Source: Icerya purchasi
Lineage: Eukaryota; Arthropoda; Insecta; Hemiptera; Monophlebidae
DNA length: 64,000 bases
Assembly: GCA_039619475.1 (NCBI GenBank)
Contig: CM077116.1
Span: forward strand, 276,535,258-276,599,257
Direction: 5' to 3'
Part shown: piece by piece, positions 1 to 9,838 of the stretch
Position numbering within the stretch: position 1 is the first letter of the stretch
Layout: every line of letters starts with the position of its first letter
Notes under the pieces: generated by a model
Told to the model about the DNA's origin: nothing
Seen by the model: only the letters and a program-made list of their open reading frames with translations
Database searches by the model: none
Made by a program: the position numbers and the translations under genes

Positions 1-633
1 CCTTATCACATTACACAGTCCTTAATAGAAATTCCCTTTAGATTGTAAAGACGCCGCCAGATGATTGGCTGTTCGCTCATGAATTATTGACGTCAATGGA
101 ATTTCTTACTTTTATGTATAGATTTTCGACACAATTCTCTCGCCTACATTCTAAATTATTTCATCATTTCCAAGTTAGAATAAATTCAATTTGCTCATCA
201 ACCCTCTCTATATCGTCCCACGATAATATAAAAAAAAAGAAAAAAAAACGAAATTATATAATAAGATTTCTAACTTATTAGAAGAAAGTATTCTTATCTG
301 ATCCATTAAGCTTAATTTCGGAATCCATGATACCATATCACAAGGGTATGGGACTTGTTTTAATTTAATTTTGGAATTCACGTATTATTATTAATCGTGT
401 AAAGCGCTTTTCGATGAATTAAAAAAAAAATAAAAACACATTACAACTTTATCGGAAATATATACGTTACGATTGATATAACTAGCCTAGATTAGTTAAT
501 TGTATTTCGTTCGGGTAGAATATCCCGCTGCCGCATGTTGATACTTTCAAAAAGTTCACTTGCGCTGGGTTAACGTCCGCAGTCGACGCGCCCAAAAATA
601 CAAAAATCAAAAAAAACAAAAAAAAACACAACT
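1..633. other. A+T-rich non-coding stretch
   Basis: I see homopolymer A and T runs and no open frame with recognisable protein character. The short open frames here are low in complexity and show no domain. No repeat pair or terminal repeat was recognised. Confidence 0.5.
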
Positions 634-770
634 TCCGACATGTTTTTGGAACACAGTCAATGGCGCAGTATTACAAATTAAAATTAAGGAAAACGTATAA
701 ATTATTTTAAAGTTTATACGCTGCGGAATTTCAATTTGTAATTGACTGCGTTCCCGAAACATGTCCGCAG
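634..770. repeat. Small palindromic (MITE-like) inverted repeat
   Basis: The left arm starts CCGACATGTTTTTGGAAC and the right arm, read on the minus strand, starts GCGGACATGTTTCGGGAAC. The arms then share AGTCAAT and ACAAATT blocks and meet at a small central palindrome (CGTATAAA ... TTTATACG). The arms are about 65-70 bp with scattered mismatches and indels. No coding capacity and no clear target-site duplication were seen. It could be a short non-autonomous DNA element or a chance hairpin that has been kept; the length favours the former. Confidence 0.5.
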
Positions 771-3013
771 TTATGTCCCTATAATAGTAATATACATATA
801 TAGATAAGATAGGTGTATATTTCTGATAAAGTTTTAATGTTTTTTGTCGAATCATCAGAAATATCTAGTATTGTATTGGCTAGTATTCGCAGCCTTGTCA
901 CACAGAAACTTGCTGCTTACGAATTGCTTCTCAGTAGCAACTTTTTTTTTTGTGTAGGTACGTTCTATCGCAATATCTGTAAAGAAATAAGCATTAAACG
1001 TACCGAATTCGAAAATGTCATAATTGCATTGTATAGAGAGAAATGAACGAGCATTCGAAATTGGAAATAAATAAAATATTAATTTTTTTCTCCGATTACC
1101 TCGTTTCGGAGCATTTAACACTTGCGCGGCGAAATTATCCGCACCAGGTCCGGATACTGTCGGTCGCGGTACAAACGGAATGACGGGGGCGCGGGCAGGG
1201 GGGCTAACAGGATTTACATACACAATTCAGATGATTCGACAATAGACGTAATTCGACGGCAGCCAGCAGCAGACGAGCGTACTGTAGCGAATTGAAATGG
1301 AGGGAAAATTGAATTTTTTCCGAATAGAGCGGCGAACCGTCGAAACGCGCCTATACGATGATAATAGGATGATGATTTTTTCAGGCGCTACATGGAATTC
1401 ACCTATTCGCCAGTTGCCGGCATCCGATGCGTGCCGCACTCGGCGAACGGTGCACAGATGCCGAACAGACGAGTAATGTTATTTGCGGAAAATTTCTCTT
1501 TAGAATATCATCTCCCGGAAGACAAGCGGACCGGCGAAAGTAATATAATACAGCGGAAAATGCGATTGAACGCAAATCGGATGATAGGAAGCAAAGTTAA
1601 GCGAGGGAAGCCGGCGAGCTTTTAGCGAGATTTTTCAGCGCTCCTGTCGCCGCCGCTCAAATCTCATTGTGTAGCGGCTCAACGCGCGCGGCACTCCCAG
1701 GCAACCGCTGGAACCGGGACCGACCTGAGCAGCGAACGCTGGCACTGGAGAAGCCAGATAACGGCCGTTGCTCCACTGATAAGGACGGAATAATGCACGG
1801 ACCGGTGGCGGGGACCGAGATTTCTTTCGGAATTCGCCGCGGCCGTCCGAGTTAAGTCTGTTAGAAAGAAAAATTCCTCTTCTGGCGAGCTTTTTGTTGT
1901 TGTTGCTCGACACAATGGCTCGGCTTTTTTCGTGCAAGATGACGACGACGACGACGACAACAACGACGACGACAACGACAACGACGACGCCGCCGCCATC
2001 CGTCGACCGAATCCGACCGTTGAGCCGGAGCGGTCGCACGGCTGAGTTCTGAATTTTATTGTTTCAGAATGGCAGTTAACTGTGGCAAAATTATCTGCGC
2101 CAGCGACTAATGTTAAACTTTTGCGCTATAAATTTCCAGTTATGAACTCCCGTACCCGGTCTGCGTCCTGCGATTTTTCCGGCGCTCCCTCCGTCGCCTA
2201 AGCTGGCCCGCTAATAATATCAGTTACGACCGGTTTACTTCCAGAATTCGAATAATCTTTGTGACACGTGAACACGACGCCGTCTCTATATGCGCTGGAA
2301 ACTGCGTTGCGCAATGCTAGCCGCTTCTGGCACACTACATTAAGTTCACGTTTTCGACATTCGCGCTACCGCCCGCCCGGGTGCGCCGAGAAAAAAAACC
2401 GGCGTCCGTTCGATAGGAATTTTTCACGGATACGCAACAAATTCGGCGAAAAGGCGTGATAACGTAGTCGCCGGTCCAAAATAATTACTTTGATAATTTC
2501 CAAAAAATTAGCTTCACGCGCGCGCATCTTATCAGCGAATTGCGAGCAATCAGACTGACTGCGACGACGGAAGCGTTTCTTCGGGGCAATTGTCGCCGAA
2601 GAGAACAAAAAAATAAACAAGCACGCCGAAGGAAACTTTTAATTAAATTATCTAAAAAGAATTCCCGGACAGTTAGACGAAGGCGTGTTCGGAGCGGCAT
2701 CGAAAGCTCTAAAATAAATAAAATAAAGGAAAAACTAAAACGGAACAAAAAAAAAAAAAAAAAAGAGAAAACAACCGTAAAAAACTAAAGTAAAAATGGA
2801 AAGTGCTTACTCCCTCTCCCCTTCCCCCGGCCGCTAAATTACAGTTACTTACGCACGTTCGAAAGTCTGTTAAAAGTTTACATTTGCCCGATGATGGACG
2901 ACGGCCTGGTCGAGAAAGGCATCCGTTTTCGCCATCACCAAGAGCCCTTTTGAAACGGAAGAAGAATCTTCTAATTTGCCGTTCCTTCCACCTATTTAAC
3001 TGTCACATACACA

Positions 3014-3015
<2 letters not shown>
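771..3015. other. Non-coding region with a CpG-rich patch
   Basis: About 1090-2500 is visibly richer in G+C and CpG than its surroundings, and no transposon was recognised in it. Open frames on both strands here are short and arginine- or serine-rich, as expected of frames through CpG-rich DNA, and show no domain. The patch could be unique host sequence such as an upstream or untranslated region, but the sequence does not establish an exon. Confidence 0.4.
1941..1997. repeat. Trinucleotide repeat (GAC/AAC/GCC)n
   Basis: A run of GAC units is interspersed with AAC and ends in GCC units. Read on the minus strand it gives artificial poly-Val or poly-Ser stretches in overlapping frames, so those frames are not evidence for a gene. 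Confidence 0.85.

Positions 3016-3075
<60 letters not shown>
3016..3075. repeat. (TA)n microsatellite
   Basis: About 60 bp of near-uninterrupted TA dinucleotides with one TG interruption. The Tyr/Ile-rich open frame that crosses it is a product of the repeat. Confidence 0.95.
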
Positions 3076-3537
3076 GTATTTTATTCTTTTTTACCGGCTA
3101 CGCAATACTGATATCTCCGTAAGCGAAAATAGAAATAGTATCACGGGTAAATTCCTCTTAAAATTGTTTTTTTTTTTTTTGTTTTTTGGTCATTTCCCCT
3201 CGTCCTTTAATCACGCACCGTGTTGAAACATATACGCGCGATAATGGAACATTGCACGGGATTAAGAAATACCGAGCAGCGAACATGCTACTCTCGTAAT
3301 CGGACGTTTTACAGAACGTGATGGTCGCTAAATAACAATAACAGATTCTGCGTAGCGAAAAAATACCATGACCGTTCCGATAGTTGTAACAGTTAAAATT
3401 TCTAGTGAATTTTTTTTTCGTTTTCCATCAGTTTACCGTTATTTTTATCCGATCTAAATTAATCTGATTTTTCAAATTATTCTGATTTTCCAAATTAAAC
3501 TGATTTTTATTATCATCTTTTAGCAGAGGAGAAACAA
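3076..3537. other. Non-coding A+T-rich stretch
   Basis: Contains T runs and a short local duplication of a CTGATTTT-type motif around 3462-3506 (AATCTGATTTTTCAAATTA and variants). No gene or transposon end was recognised. Confidence 0.4.
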
Positions 3538-4281
3538 GGTGGAAACCACATGAGACACCTCAAAAAATCGTTTTTTTGTTTTTGTTTTATTGGTCGTCAG
3601 CATACTGTACAAAAATATGCTCAAGAAATTTCAAAGCAAAATTCGAAGTCATTCGCTACCGGTATAAATCGGAGCGTACTCCAATACTCGGTCGGCCGTT
3701 TAGATGATCATTAAGTGTATTCGTTCTTTCTTCAAACGATCCATTCGTACACACACTTCGCGTCATAACGCTATTTGTATCGTATTCTGTATCGTATACT
3801 ACGCATGGTCAGCGATAAATTTCTGCACCTGTGCAACATCTTCAGCTCTCAATAATTGTTACGATTGCACGTATCTCGCAACTCGCTGGATTGGAAACAT
3901 TCACTAACACGTTTCACACGTGCGTACAGAAGTTGTACTGATCAGATCAGAACACGGTAAACGGCATTGTGTTCGTATTTCCCTCCTTTACCCGCTACAT
4001 AAATTTCACGCAGTTTTACCAAAAACAGCGAGCGTGAAACAAGTGTCGTGTCACGTTACTTATTGTCGACACGTATAGCAAAACTTATTGAAAAAATATA
4101 TGTATCTTCGCATCCTAAAGGTGATAAAGTTATATGCAACTCTTCTCAAATCTTTATGGCGATGAACAAGTAGTTGTCAAGAGCGAGTGTATAGGTCATG
4201 TCTAAAAAATGAATAGGAACTCGATTTCTAAAGTTAAAAACTCGGCAGGAAAGGTAAGCGGACTGAACTTTAATAAAAAAT

Positions 4282-5205
4282 TTGAGCGCGCACCATGGAT
4301 TAGCAATTCGAAGAAATATTAACATCGTGTTGAAGATACGAAGAAAGATATTTGGGCTACGTTCTACCACCAAGGTATCCATAGACGAAAATCGTCAACA
4401 CGAGAACCGTCCAATATTGACGGCTAGTGCAGCGGCAACAGGCTATAAGATTCTCAAACATGACTCTATTCCATTACACCCCGACCTGCAGAAAGAATTA
4501 TCATCTATATTTGAAAGTTTGTCGAGAGAAGACTTGCTGTCAAGATGTTTTTAGGTGACCAGATACAAAATGCAAACGAAAGTTTTAATTCGAAAATTTG
4601 GCGTTTTTTTTTCATTGTGACCTGAGAGCAGTGGCAGCCCTGGTGGTGCGAGTGGTGCGGCCGCACCAGGTGCCGTCATGGAGGGGGCGCCAAAATCACA
4701 GACTACTAAGAGATACTATGTATTGAAACGTGTCGACTAGTCATCAACTTTCAGGCGAACTCATGAAGTAGATTTAGCTATTATTACTAATCTCTTATCT
4801 GGATTTGAAAATATTAAATCACGGATAAGCAATTGCATAGAAAGAACGTTAAGTTTTATATTTACAAGGGCGCAATTTTGAGATCTCTCACCACCCAAAA
4901 ATGTTACTAGGGTAGCCACTGCCTGAGAGTTATCAAATACCATCTTGTTTAATGAGGAAAACTGTGCCTTACTGTTGATTTTCAACGAACTGGAGATTGG
5001 AGTTGGCGCTCACGGAGCAATCTGGCGCAACAAATGAACGAGCAGCGCGTTGAACAACAAAATAGACATAGCGTGTTCTGGAGACCAAGGAAGCGAGAAA
5101 AGCTAGAAAAGCTAGAAAAGGGGAGGTGATTACGCTGAATCATGCTTATGAAGAAGATGAAGAAGAAGAAGGGCTGCTATGCGGTTTTGGACAAGCTGAT
5201 TGAAA
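4282..5205 (+). pseudogene. Mutator-like transposase fragment, broken
   Basis: The C-terminal part of a Mutator-like transposase of the kind widespread in insect genomes, where it would act on DNA in the nucleus. The first segment (4282-4554) contains PLHPDLQKELSSIFESLSRE followed by DLLSRC, which matches the family pattern PL...I..IYE.LS..DLL.RC. A frameshift near 4550 then gives GDQIQNANESFNSKIWR, the family's highly conserved QN.NES.N..IW signature. A hAT MITE splits the frame at 4629. After it come LFNEENCALLLIFNELEIG and a C-terminal acidic stretch (YEEDEEEEGLLCGFGQAD) that matches the family's usual GLLYG-like end. The frameshifts, stops and insertion make it non-functional. The N-terminal half is not recognisable. 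Confidence 0.65.
4629..4921. mobile_element. hAT-type MITE (non-autonomous)
   Basis: A 293-bp element starting CAGTGGCAGCCCTGG; its other end, read on the minus strand, starts CAGTGGCTACCCTAG. It is flanked by a perfect 8-bp direct repeat, CCTGAGAG, at 4621-4628 and 4922-4929. Ends beginning CAG(T/G)GG and an 8-bp target duplication are the hallmark of hAT elements. There is no coding capacity, so it must have been moved by a transposase from elsewhere. It sits inside the Mutator-like transposase remnant, so it inserted after that element. Confidence 0.9.
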
Positions 5206-5778
5206 TGTAAGAACACTATATATTTCATTTTAAACACGTTTTTCTCAGAATGAGTTTTTTTCAATTGGCGTGCAGCACAACTCGGGGTGAATTATTGATC
5301 GATTTTAAGAAGTCAAAGTAATAATTATTCGTCGTAAAATTTTATTTCTTAGATGAACCTAATTTTGAAAAAATATAATAATTTTGAATATTTTTTTTTC
5401 CGAAAAAAAAAAACGACAGGAAATTTTTTTAAAAATTGGTTAAAATAATTTCTAATTTAATTTTTTTTTGGCTATAATTAAGTTTATCTAATAATAAAAC
5501 ATGTAAATAATGTAAATAAAATTGTTTCATTACTTTCAAGTGAATTTTGAGTCCTGTACACTGCACGGCAAAAGTAATAACTCTGGACCTCTACGAACAG
5601 CAGCTTACGAATTTTAAAAAGTGTTCATGAAAAATACTCGAAAAAAAAGTGAAATGTAGCTTAATATATGATTAAAAAGACCTAGTAGTTTAAATTAATT
5701 CAAATTATTTTTTCCATTTCAAAAAAAAAAAATTGATAAAAAAGGTATAAAAATAAGCCTCCTAATGTGGTTTCCCCC

Positions 5779-6200
5779 TTAATTCAGTGCGGCTGAAAAA
5801 ATTTTCTACATGTTCAGTAGCCGCAATTAGCAAGCTTCAAGCTTCACTCGAACGAAATGGCCAACTATGCTGCAATAGCCCACTGATCCAAATCGTTACA
5901 AACATGAATATATCAGACCGTCCACTATTATTATACCGTGCTCACATTAAATGCGTCCAAGTTCATTTTTTTTAATCTTACGCGCGTGCAAGTCACATAA
6001 AAACATACGAATTCGGGTGGTTGCAAAAAGCGGGTTCGTCTGACCCGAACGCGAGTATTGACTACCCCGATAAAAAAAAAAAAAAAATCGTTTCTCAACC
6101 GTTAGTGATCATGCGACCGTAGAACATTGAAATTAACGAAAACCAAACCCCATCAAATGTGGGGAGCACATCGAGTGCGAAATCATCGAATAAACGTGTT
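5779..6200. other. Non-coding stretch
   Basis: Apart from a TTAA at the very start, I see no repeat pair and no protein-like frame. The 62-codon open frame at 5787-5975 has no recognisable domain. Confidence 0.4.
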
Positions 6201-6317
6201 TCATGTAATACCCCGTATTCCTTCGAATTTAGACGCACATTTTTTACTCCATTAAAGGGGCTAAAATAATATAATGGGTACATCTTAAATTCGAAGTAAT
6301 ACGGTATTATTTTCATG
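6201..6317. repeat. Short inverted repeat
   Basis: The left arm 6201-6238 contains CCCGTATTCCTTCGAATTTA. The right arm 6279-6317, read on the minus strand, contains ACCGTATTACTTCGAATTTA. Arms of about 38 bp are separated by about 40 bp. This could be the core of a small MITE or a fragment of a larger element's ends. Confidence 0.4.
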
Positions 6318-6444
6318 GTGCGTTAGAATGTCGCAAATCTCGTTTTATTTGTGTACAATCTTGTCGGTATTGAACGATTTTTAGAAATATTATCACTCAC
6401 ATTAACGAATGTGGTGCTATTCAAATACACTAACATGGCTTATA

Positions 6445-6785
6445 GTGAATCGTAAAGGTGCTATTTCCGATGAAAATGTGAAAAAAATTGTTGCATTTAT
6501 TCGTCGATATGCAGAGTCTGTAGCTACCACTTTGCCTGGTCGTTTACTTAATCAAGTATTAACCTTTTTTTAAAAAATACCATCTAACGAAAATAAATCT
6601 ACTTTTTATCAATGATATGTAAACAGCTGCCAACCTGGTATTCGAGTCATTAAATTATGAGCATTGCAACAGTTATTGTCCATACATCACCACTATGAAA
6701 CCCACATACGATTTATGTGACGTCTGTTGCAAACTGGTTAGTAAAACTAGCGTTACAATTAACGTTGACATGGACCAATTTAGAA
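6445..6785 (+). pseudogene. Decayed fragment of an uncharacterised, repeat-associated protein
   Basis: Across frameshifts and stops, the plus strand reads ISDENVKKIVAFIRRYAES, then LPGRLLNQVL, then LPSNENKSTFYQ, and finally KPTYDLCDVCCKL (about 6698-6736). The order (a helical segment, LPGR, LPS..., and a K-P-x-x-D-L-C-x-x-C motif) resembles a protein family I associate with multi-copy, unnamed genes in insects and other animals, probably transposon-borne. I cannot name it or give a function. The copy is clearly dead and is cut on its 3' side by the half foldback element beginning near 6768. Confidence 0.35.
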
Positions 6786-6905
6786 TTACGTTATAAATTT
6801 TGATCATTTTATACAAAGTATAGAAGAGGCAGAGACAGAAATATAAGCAAGAGGGGTCAAGGAGCACAGCCCCTTGCGAGACCAAAATAGCCGAATTTAT
6901 ATATG
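6768..6905. repeat. Half copy of the 52.5-kb foldback element
   Basis: From ATGGACC at 6769 to the TA-rich tract, this closely follows one arm of the foldback element at 52465-53136. Shared blocks include AATTACGTT, TCATTTTATACAAAGTATAG, GTAAGCAAGAGGGGTCAAGG-like sequence and GCACAGCCCCTTGCGAG. Only one arm is present. The expected second arm is replaced by (TA)n and a DNA transposon. Two separated copies show that this is an interspersed family. Confidence 0.8.
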
Positions 6906-6924
6906 TAGTATATATATATATGTA

Positions 6925-6957
<33 letters not shown>
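6905..6957. repeat. (TA)n microsatellite
   Basis: An imperfect TA tract with TG interruptions, lying exactly between the half foldback element and the left end of the transposon at 6958. Confidence 0.9.
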
Positions 6958-6958
<1 letters not shown>

Positions 6959-7828
6959 GGTTGGCCATATTAGGTGGTCCCATTTATTTAACAAAAAAAA
7001 GATGGAAAAAACACGTTTTTTGCTGTTTAAGTGAAAAATCATTTAATTTGATTTAAGGAAATTTGATTACATCACTTACTGAAGATTATATCGCGCAAGT
7101 GGTCATCCTGAGCTTTAATGACGTAATGTGCCCGTTTTTCGGCATTTTCCATCGTATTTGCTAATGATTCGGCTGATATGGCGGCTATTTCTTGGCGGAT
7201 GTTTGCCTTGGCTTGTTTATATAAACCTTTGACTTCAAGTAGCCCCAGAGGAAAAATTCTGGCGGTGCCGAATCAGGAGAACGTGGAGGTCAGTCAAAAT
7301 CACTTTTTTTTGACATCAAGCGACCGGGAAACAATGGCTTCAAAAAATTGATTGTAGCTATATGAGGTGGTACGCCATCTTGTAGTGCTCTATACCATTT
7401 TCGCGAACAATCGGCATCAAAAAATCGGTTATGATAGCCCTGTGCCACTGTTGAACGTGATGTTTGCAATGGACCGTTCAATACTGGCTTCTACGGCCGC
7501 GATATTTTCATCGGATCGTTTCAGTCGCTCTTTATTTGGACGCCTGGGTGATTAGCGACAGTACCAGAAGACAAATATCTTTCGTGCATTTATTGTGTTC
7601 TTTGAAGGCACACTTTTCACTTTATTTTTGTTTCTCCATGCATGCATTCACTATTGAGAAGTTATTTTAAATGTACAGCTACACAATTTCAGCGCGTTCG
7701 ATCGGTGTGTACTGCTCCATAGCATAAATCTCCTAAGACTGACCCTTCAAATACGTGCTATCGTTAGTCATTCTCACATTCCTTGTCAAAATCACAGTGT
7801 TGCCAAATGGGTCCACCTAATATGGCTA

Positions 7829-7832
<4 letters not shown>
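6958..7832 (-). mobile_element. Internally deleted IS630/mariner-like DNA transposon
   Basis: The left end reads TGGTTGGCCATATTAGGTGG. The right end, read on the minus strand, reads GGGTTAGCCATATTAGGTGG, and both continue with a CCCATTT block. Both ends are next to TA (6956-6957 and 7833-7834), consistent with TA target duplication, although the surrounding (TA)n makes this ambiguous. At about 875 bp it is too short for a full transposase gene, and only the C-terminal half of a DDE domain survives inside (7081-7481). Confidence 0.75.
7081..7481 (-). pseudogene. DDE transposase C-terminal fragment (IS630/mariner type), broken
   Basis: On the minus strand, LQDGVPPHIATINFLKPLFP matches the QDGA.PH.A..L...FPG region holding the second catalytic aspartate. 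After a stop, PPRSPDSAPPEFFLWGYLKS carries the third acidic residue in the typical SPD..P.(D/E)FFLWG context. After a further frameshift the tail includes ENAEKRAHYVIKA and DDHLRDIIF. The N-terminal DNA-binding part and first catalytic residue are absent. The copy cannot be active. Assignment to the IS630-Tc1-mariner superfamily is firm from the motifs; the precise family is not. Confidence 0.75.

Positions 7833-7882
<50 letters not shown>
7833..7882. repeat. (TA)n microsatellite
   Basis: A 50-bp perfect TA run immediately outside the right end of the transposon at 6958-7832. Confidence 0.95.
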
Positions 7883-7883
<1 letters not shown>

Positions 7884-9818
7884 CAGTGATGAATCGTGTC
7901 GATTTTTTTTCCTCCAGCACTCTAAAAATATTGAAGTGGGGTCGTACGCAACACAAACACAAACAAATTAAGAAGAGATTTTTTTTCTTCAAATTTTAAA
8001 AAATAAGAAATAAAATTCACGTAAAAGAAAATTAATATTTAAACTGCGATGAAGGAAAACAACAAAAATGAAAGTTCAAAATGAACTCGAGAAATAAATA
8101 AATAAAACGGATTATTAAGTAAAGCTATAAAGTGTGAAATACGTACAGCGCTGATATATACTACTCGTATTTAAAACCGAATTAAAATCACATTAAGAAA
8201 TCTATTTAAAGGTGACACGTTTGTACTCGCATTAGTAAACTTTTCTAAATTATCGACATATGATGGCCGCTGGTTCGCTGCACTACCACTTCTGTACCGC
8301 TTTTTATCGCGGTCGACGGATTTTCGCCGAGCATAAATTGGGCGCGTGAATGCCATTTCGCTGCGATAAAATAGCGGTAACGGAGTCGTTCCGTAGGCGC
8401 GCCTAGCTTGCTCAAAAAGTACCTGGCTTGTTAAACGCCTTCACCTATTTACCTGTGTACGCTGCTGCTGGATATGTATGTATGTTTTTCAGTACGCTCT
8501 TAGCAGCTAATGTCGCGAAGTACTCGTAACACAACAGGAAAGCAAACAGATCATCAAATCGGAATGCAACTTTCTTTATTTTCTTTTTTTTTTCGGAGCA
8601 TCAACTATGGACATTAACCGGGCACGAGTGAAATTTTTCAAAGTTGCGATATCATAGCTGAACGTAATAGTATCTAACCAACTACATCACGGTAGCTGGT
8701 TCCGTATTCAACCGTTACTCGATGATACTTCATGGGCGACTCTCTAGCTTCTTGTACATTAAGTATTTTCCTTACCAGCAAGTTAAAAATTGCCTCTTTA
8801 TCAAGTTAATCTCTGCTGCTAGCGTGATATGTCAGATTTTTTACTTTTTCAATTTGCTTTAATACTTTGCGAAAATGATTGGAAGTATCACTACACCGAT
8901 GTAACTTACTACTTCCATAAGACAGAAAAATAGAGTTGGCTCGATATACAATCACACATACATAAAAGCAAATTAGAAACTGTTTTGTTTTTTTTCAGAA
9001 ATTTCAAAAAATAAAAAATTAAATTTAGATACAGAAAAGTAACAAATCTACTATTTATAGTTTACGTGAACAACAAAAAGGGAAAGTGTGATGCGAAACT
9101 AATGTATAAAATAAATAAATAAGATTATTAATTTTAAAACGGTAAAGTGAAATATATACAGCGCATTTGTCTTATAACAAATAAAAAAAAAAATTGTAAT
9201 ACAATTTTCTTTTTAGCATGTCGAACCTCCGTCCAGCAATGATAAAAAAGGAAAAAGAGTCACTGTTAATTCAGTCAGAAATTGACAGAATGAAGGTACC
9301 GAGAACCGGAATAATGGGCCGGGACAAAAGTAAATGTATGAGGCGCAATAAGGATAGTCTTTCTAAGAAATAACAAATTAAAAACAAAGAATGGCGTATT
9401 TAGACGAAAAGGATGAACATTCGGAGACAGGATATCAGAGACAGATTTGCGATTAGAATGAAGATGACAGTTAGCAGAGGGTGTTAAATGAAAACGGAAA
9501 TGTGAGGAAGTAATCGAGTATAATTAGGACGTAAACGAACAATGGAGTCGACAAAAAAAATATTTAGATGAAGGAAGATAACCAGGGGTGCGTAGTTCGG
9601 CCGGATGGACAGATAGAAAAAAAGAGTTTGTTGGAAAAAGGAAGAAGCGCAAAATTTTATAGGAATCTAATAATCTAACGTGGAATTTTATCTGTAGAGA
9701 AAATAAGTTGGAAGTGGGAATTTTATTGAAATCGAGGTAATAAGATAAAACAAACCGAGCAAAGGAACCTGTCATTTCATTCCCCATAATAATGACAAGG
9801 AAACCGAAAATGAATCGG
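7883..9818. other. Non-coding region with diverged direct repeats
   Basis: Two related segments, about 8045-8150 and 9060-9165, share ordered blocks: an AACAACAAAAA(T/G)G-like start, AAATAAATAAATAA, GATTATTAA, AAAGTG(T)GAAATA and TACAGCGC. The 22-bp block at 8189-8210 recurs exactly at 13282-13303. These look like old copies of one interspersed or segmental repeat with no coding content. Nothing else was recognised apart from the weak open frame at 9218. Confidence 0.45.
9218..9373 (+). other. Short open frame after an acceptor-like tract, unrecognised
   Basis: An ATG-started 51-codon frame (MSNLRPAMIKKEKESLL...) is very rich in lysine and arginine. It is directly preceded by TTTTCTTTTTAG, which resembles a 3' splice site. 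No family was recognised and no partner exon is visible. In A+T-rich, repeat-filled DNA this can easily arise by chance. Confidence 0.12.
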
Positions 9819-9838
9819 CATATATATATATATATATA
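9819..9838. repeat. (TA)n tract at the left edge of the mariner
   Basis: A 20-bp TA run whose last TA (9837-9838) serves as the left target duplication of the mariner at 9839. Confidence 0.8.

Larger units (their letters stand above)
3538..5778 (+). mobile_element. Degenerate Mutator-like DNA transposon
   Basis: The ends are inverted with respect to each other: 3538 reads GGTGGAAACCACATGAG and the right end, read on the minus strand from 5778, reads GGGGGAAACCACATTAG. Between them lie the remains of a plus-strand transposase of a type common in insects (see 4282-5205), interrupted by a hAT-like MITE at 4629-4921. A TTAA lies directly outside the right end (5779-5782) but not outside the left end, so target duplication is not demonstrated. 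The family name is inferred from protein resemblance. The boundaries rest on only about 17 bp of terminal similarity. Confidence 0.55.

Noticed and set aside
1635..2039. 134- and 106-codon minus-strand frames
   Set aside because: Created by the (GAC/AAC)n repeat, giving poly-Val and poly-Ser; no domain.
2803..3111. Open frame of 102 codons
   Set aside because: Its second half is poly-(Tyr/Ile) from the (TA)n tract, and no domain is present. The same reasoning removes frames at 6857-7056, 7783-7992, 16785-17137, 20058-20594 and 52622-52925.
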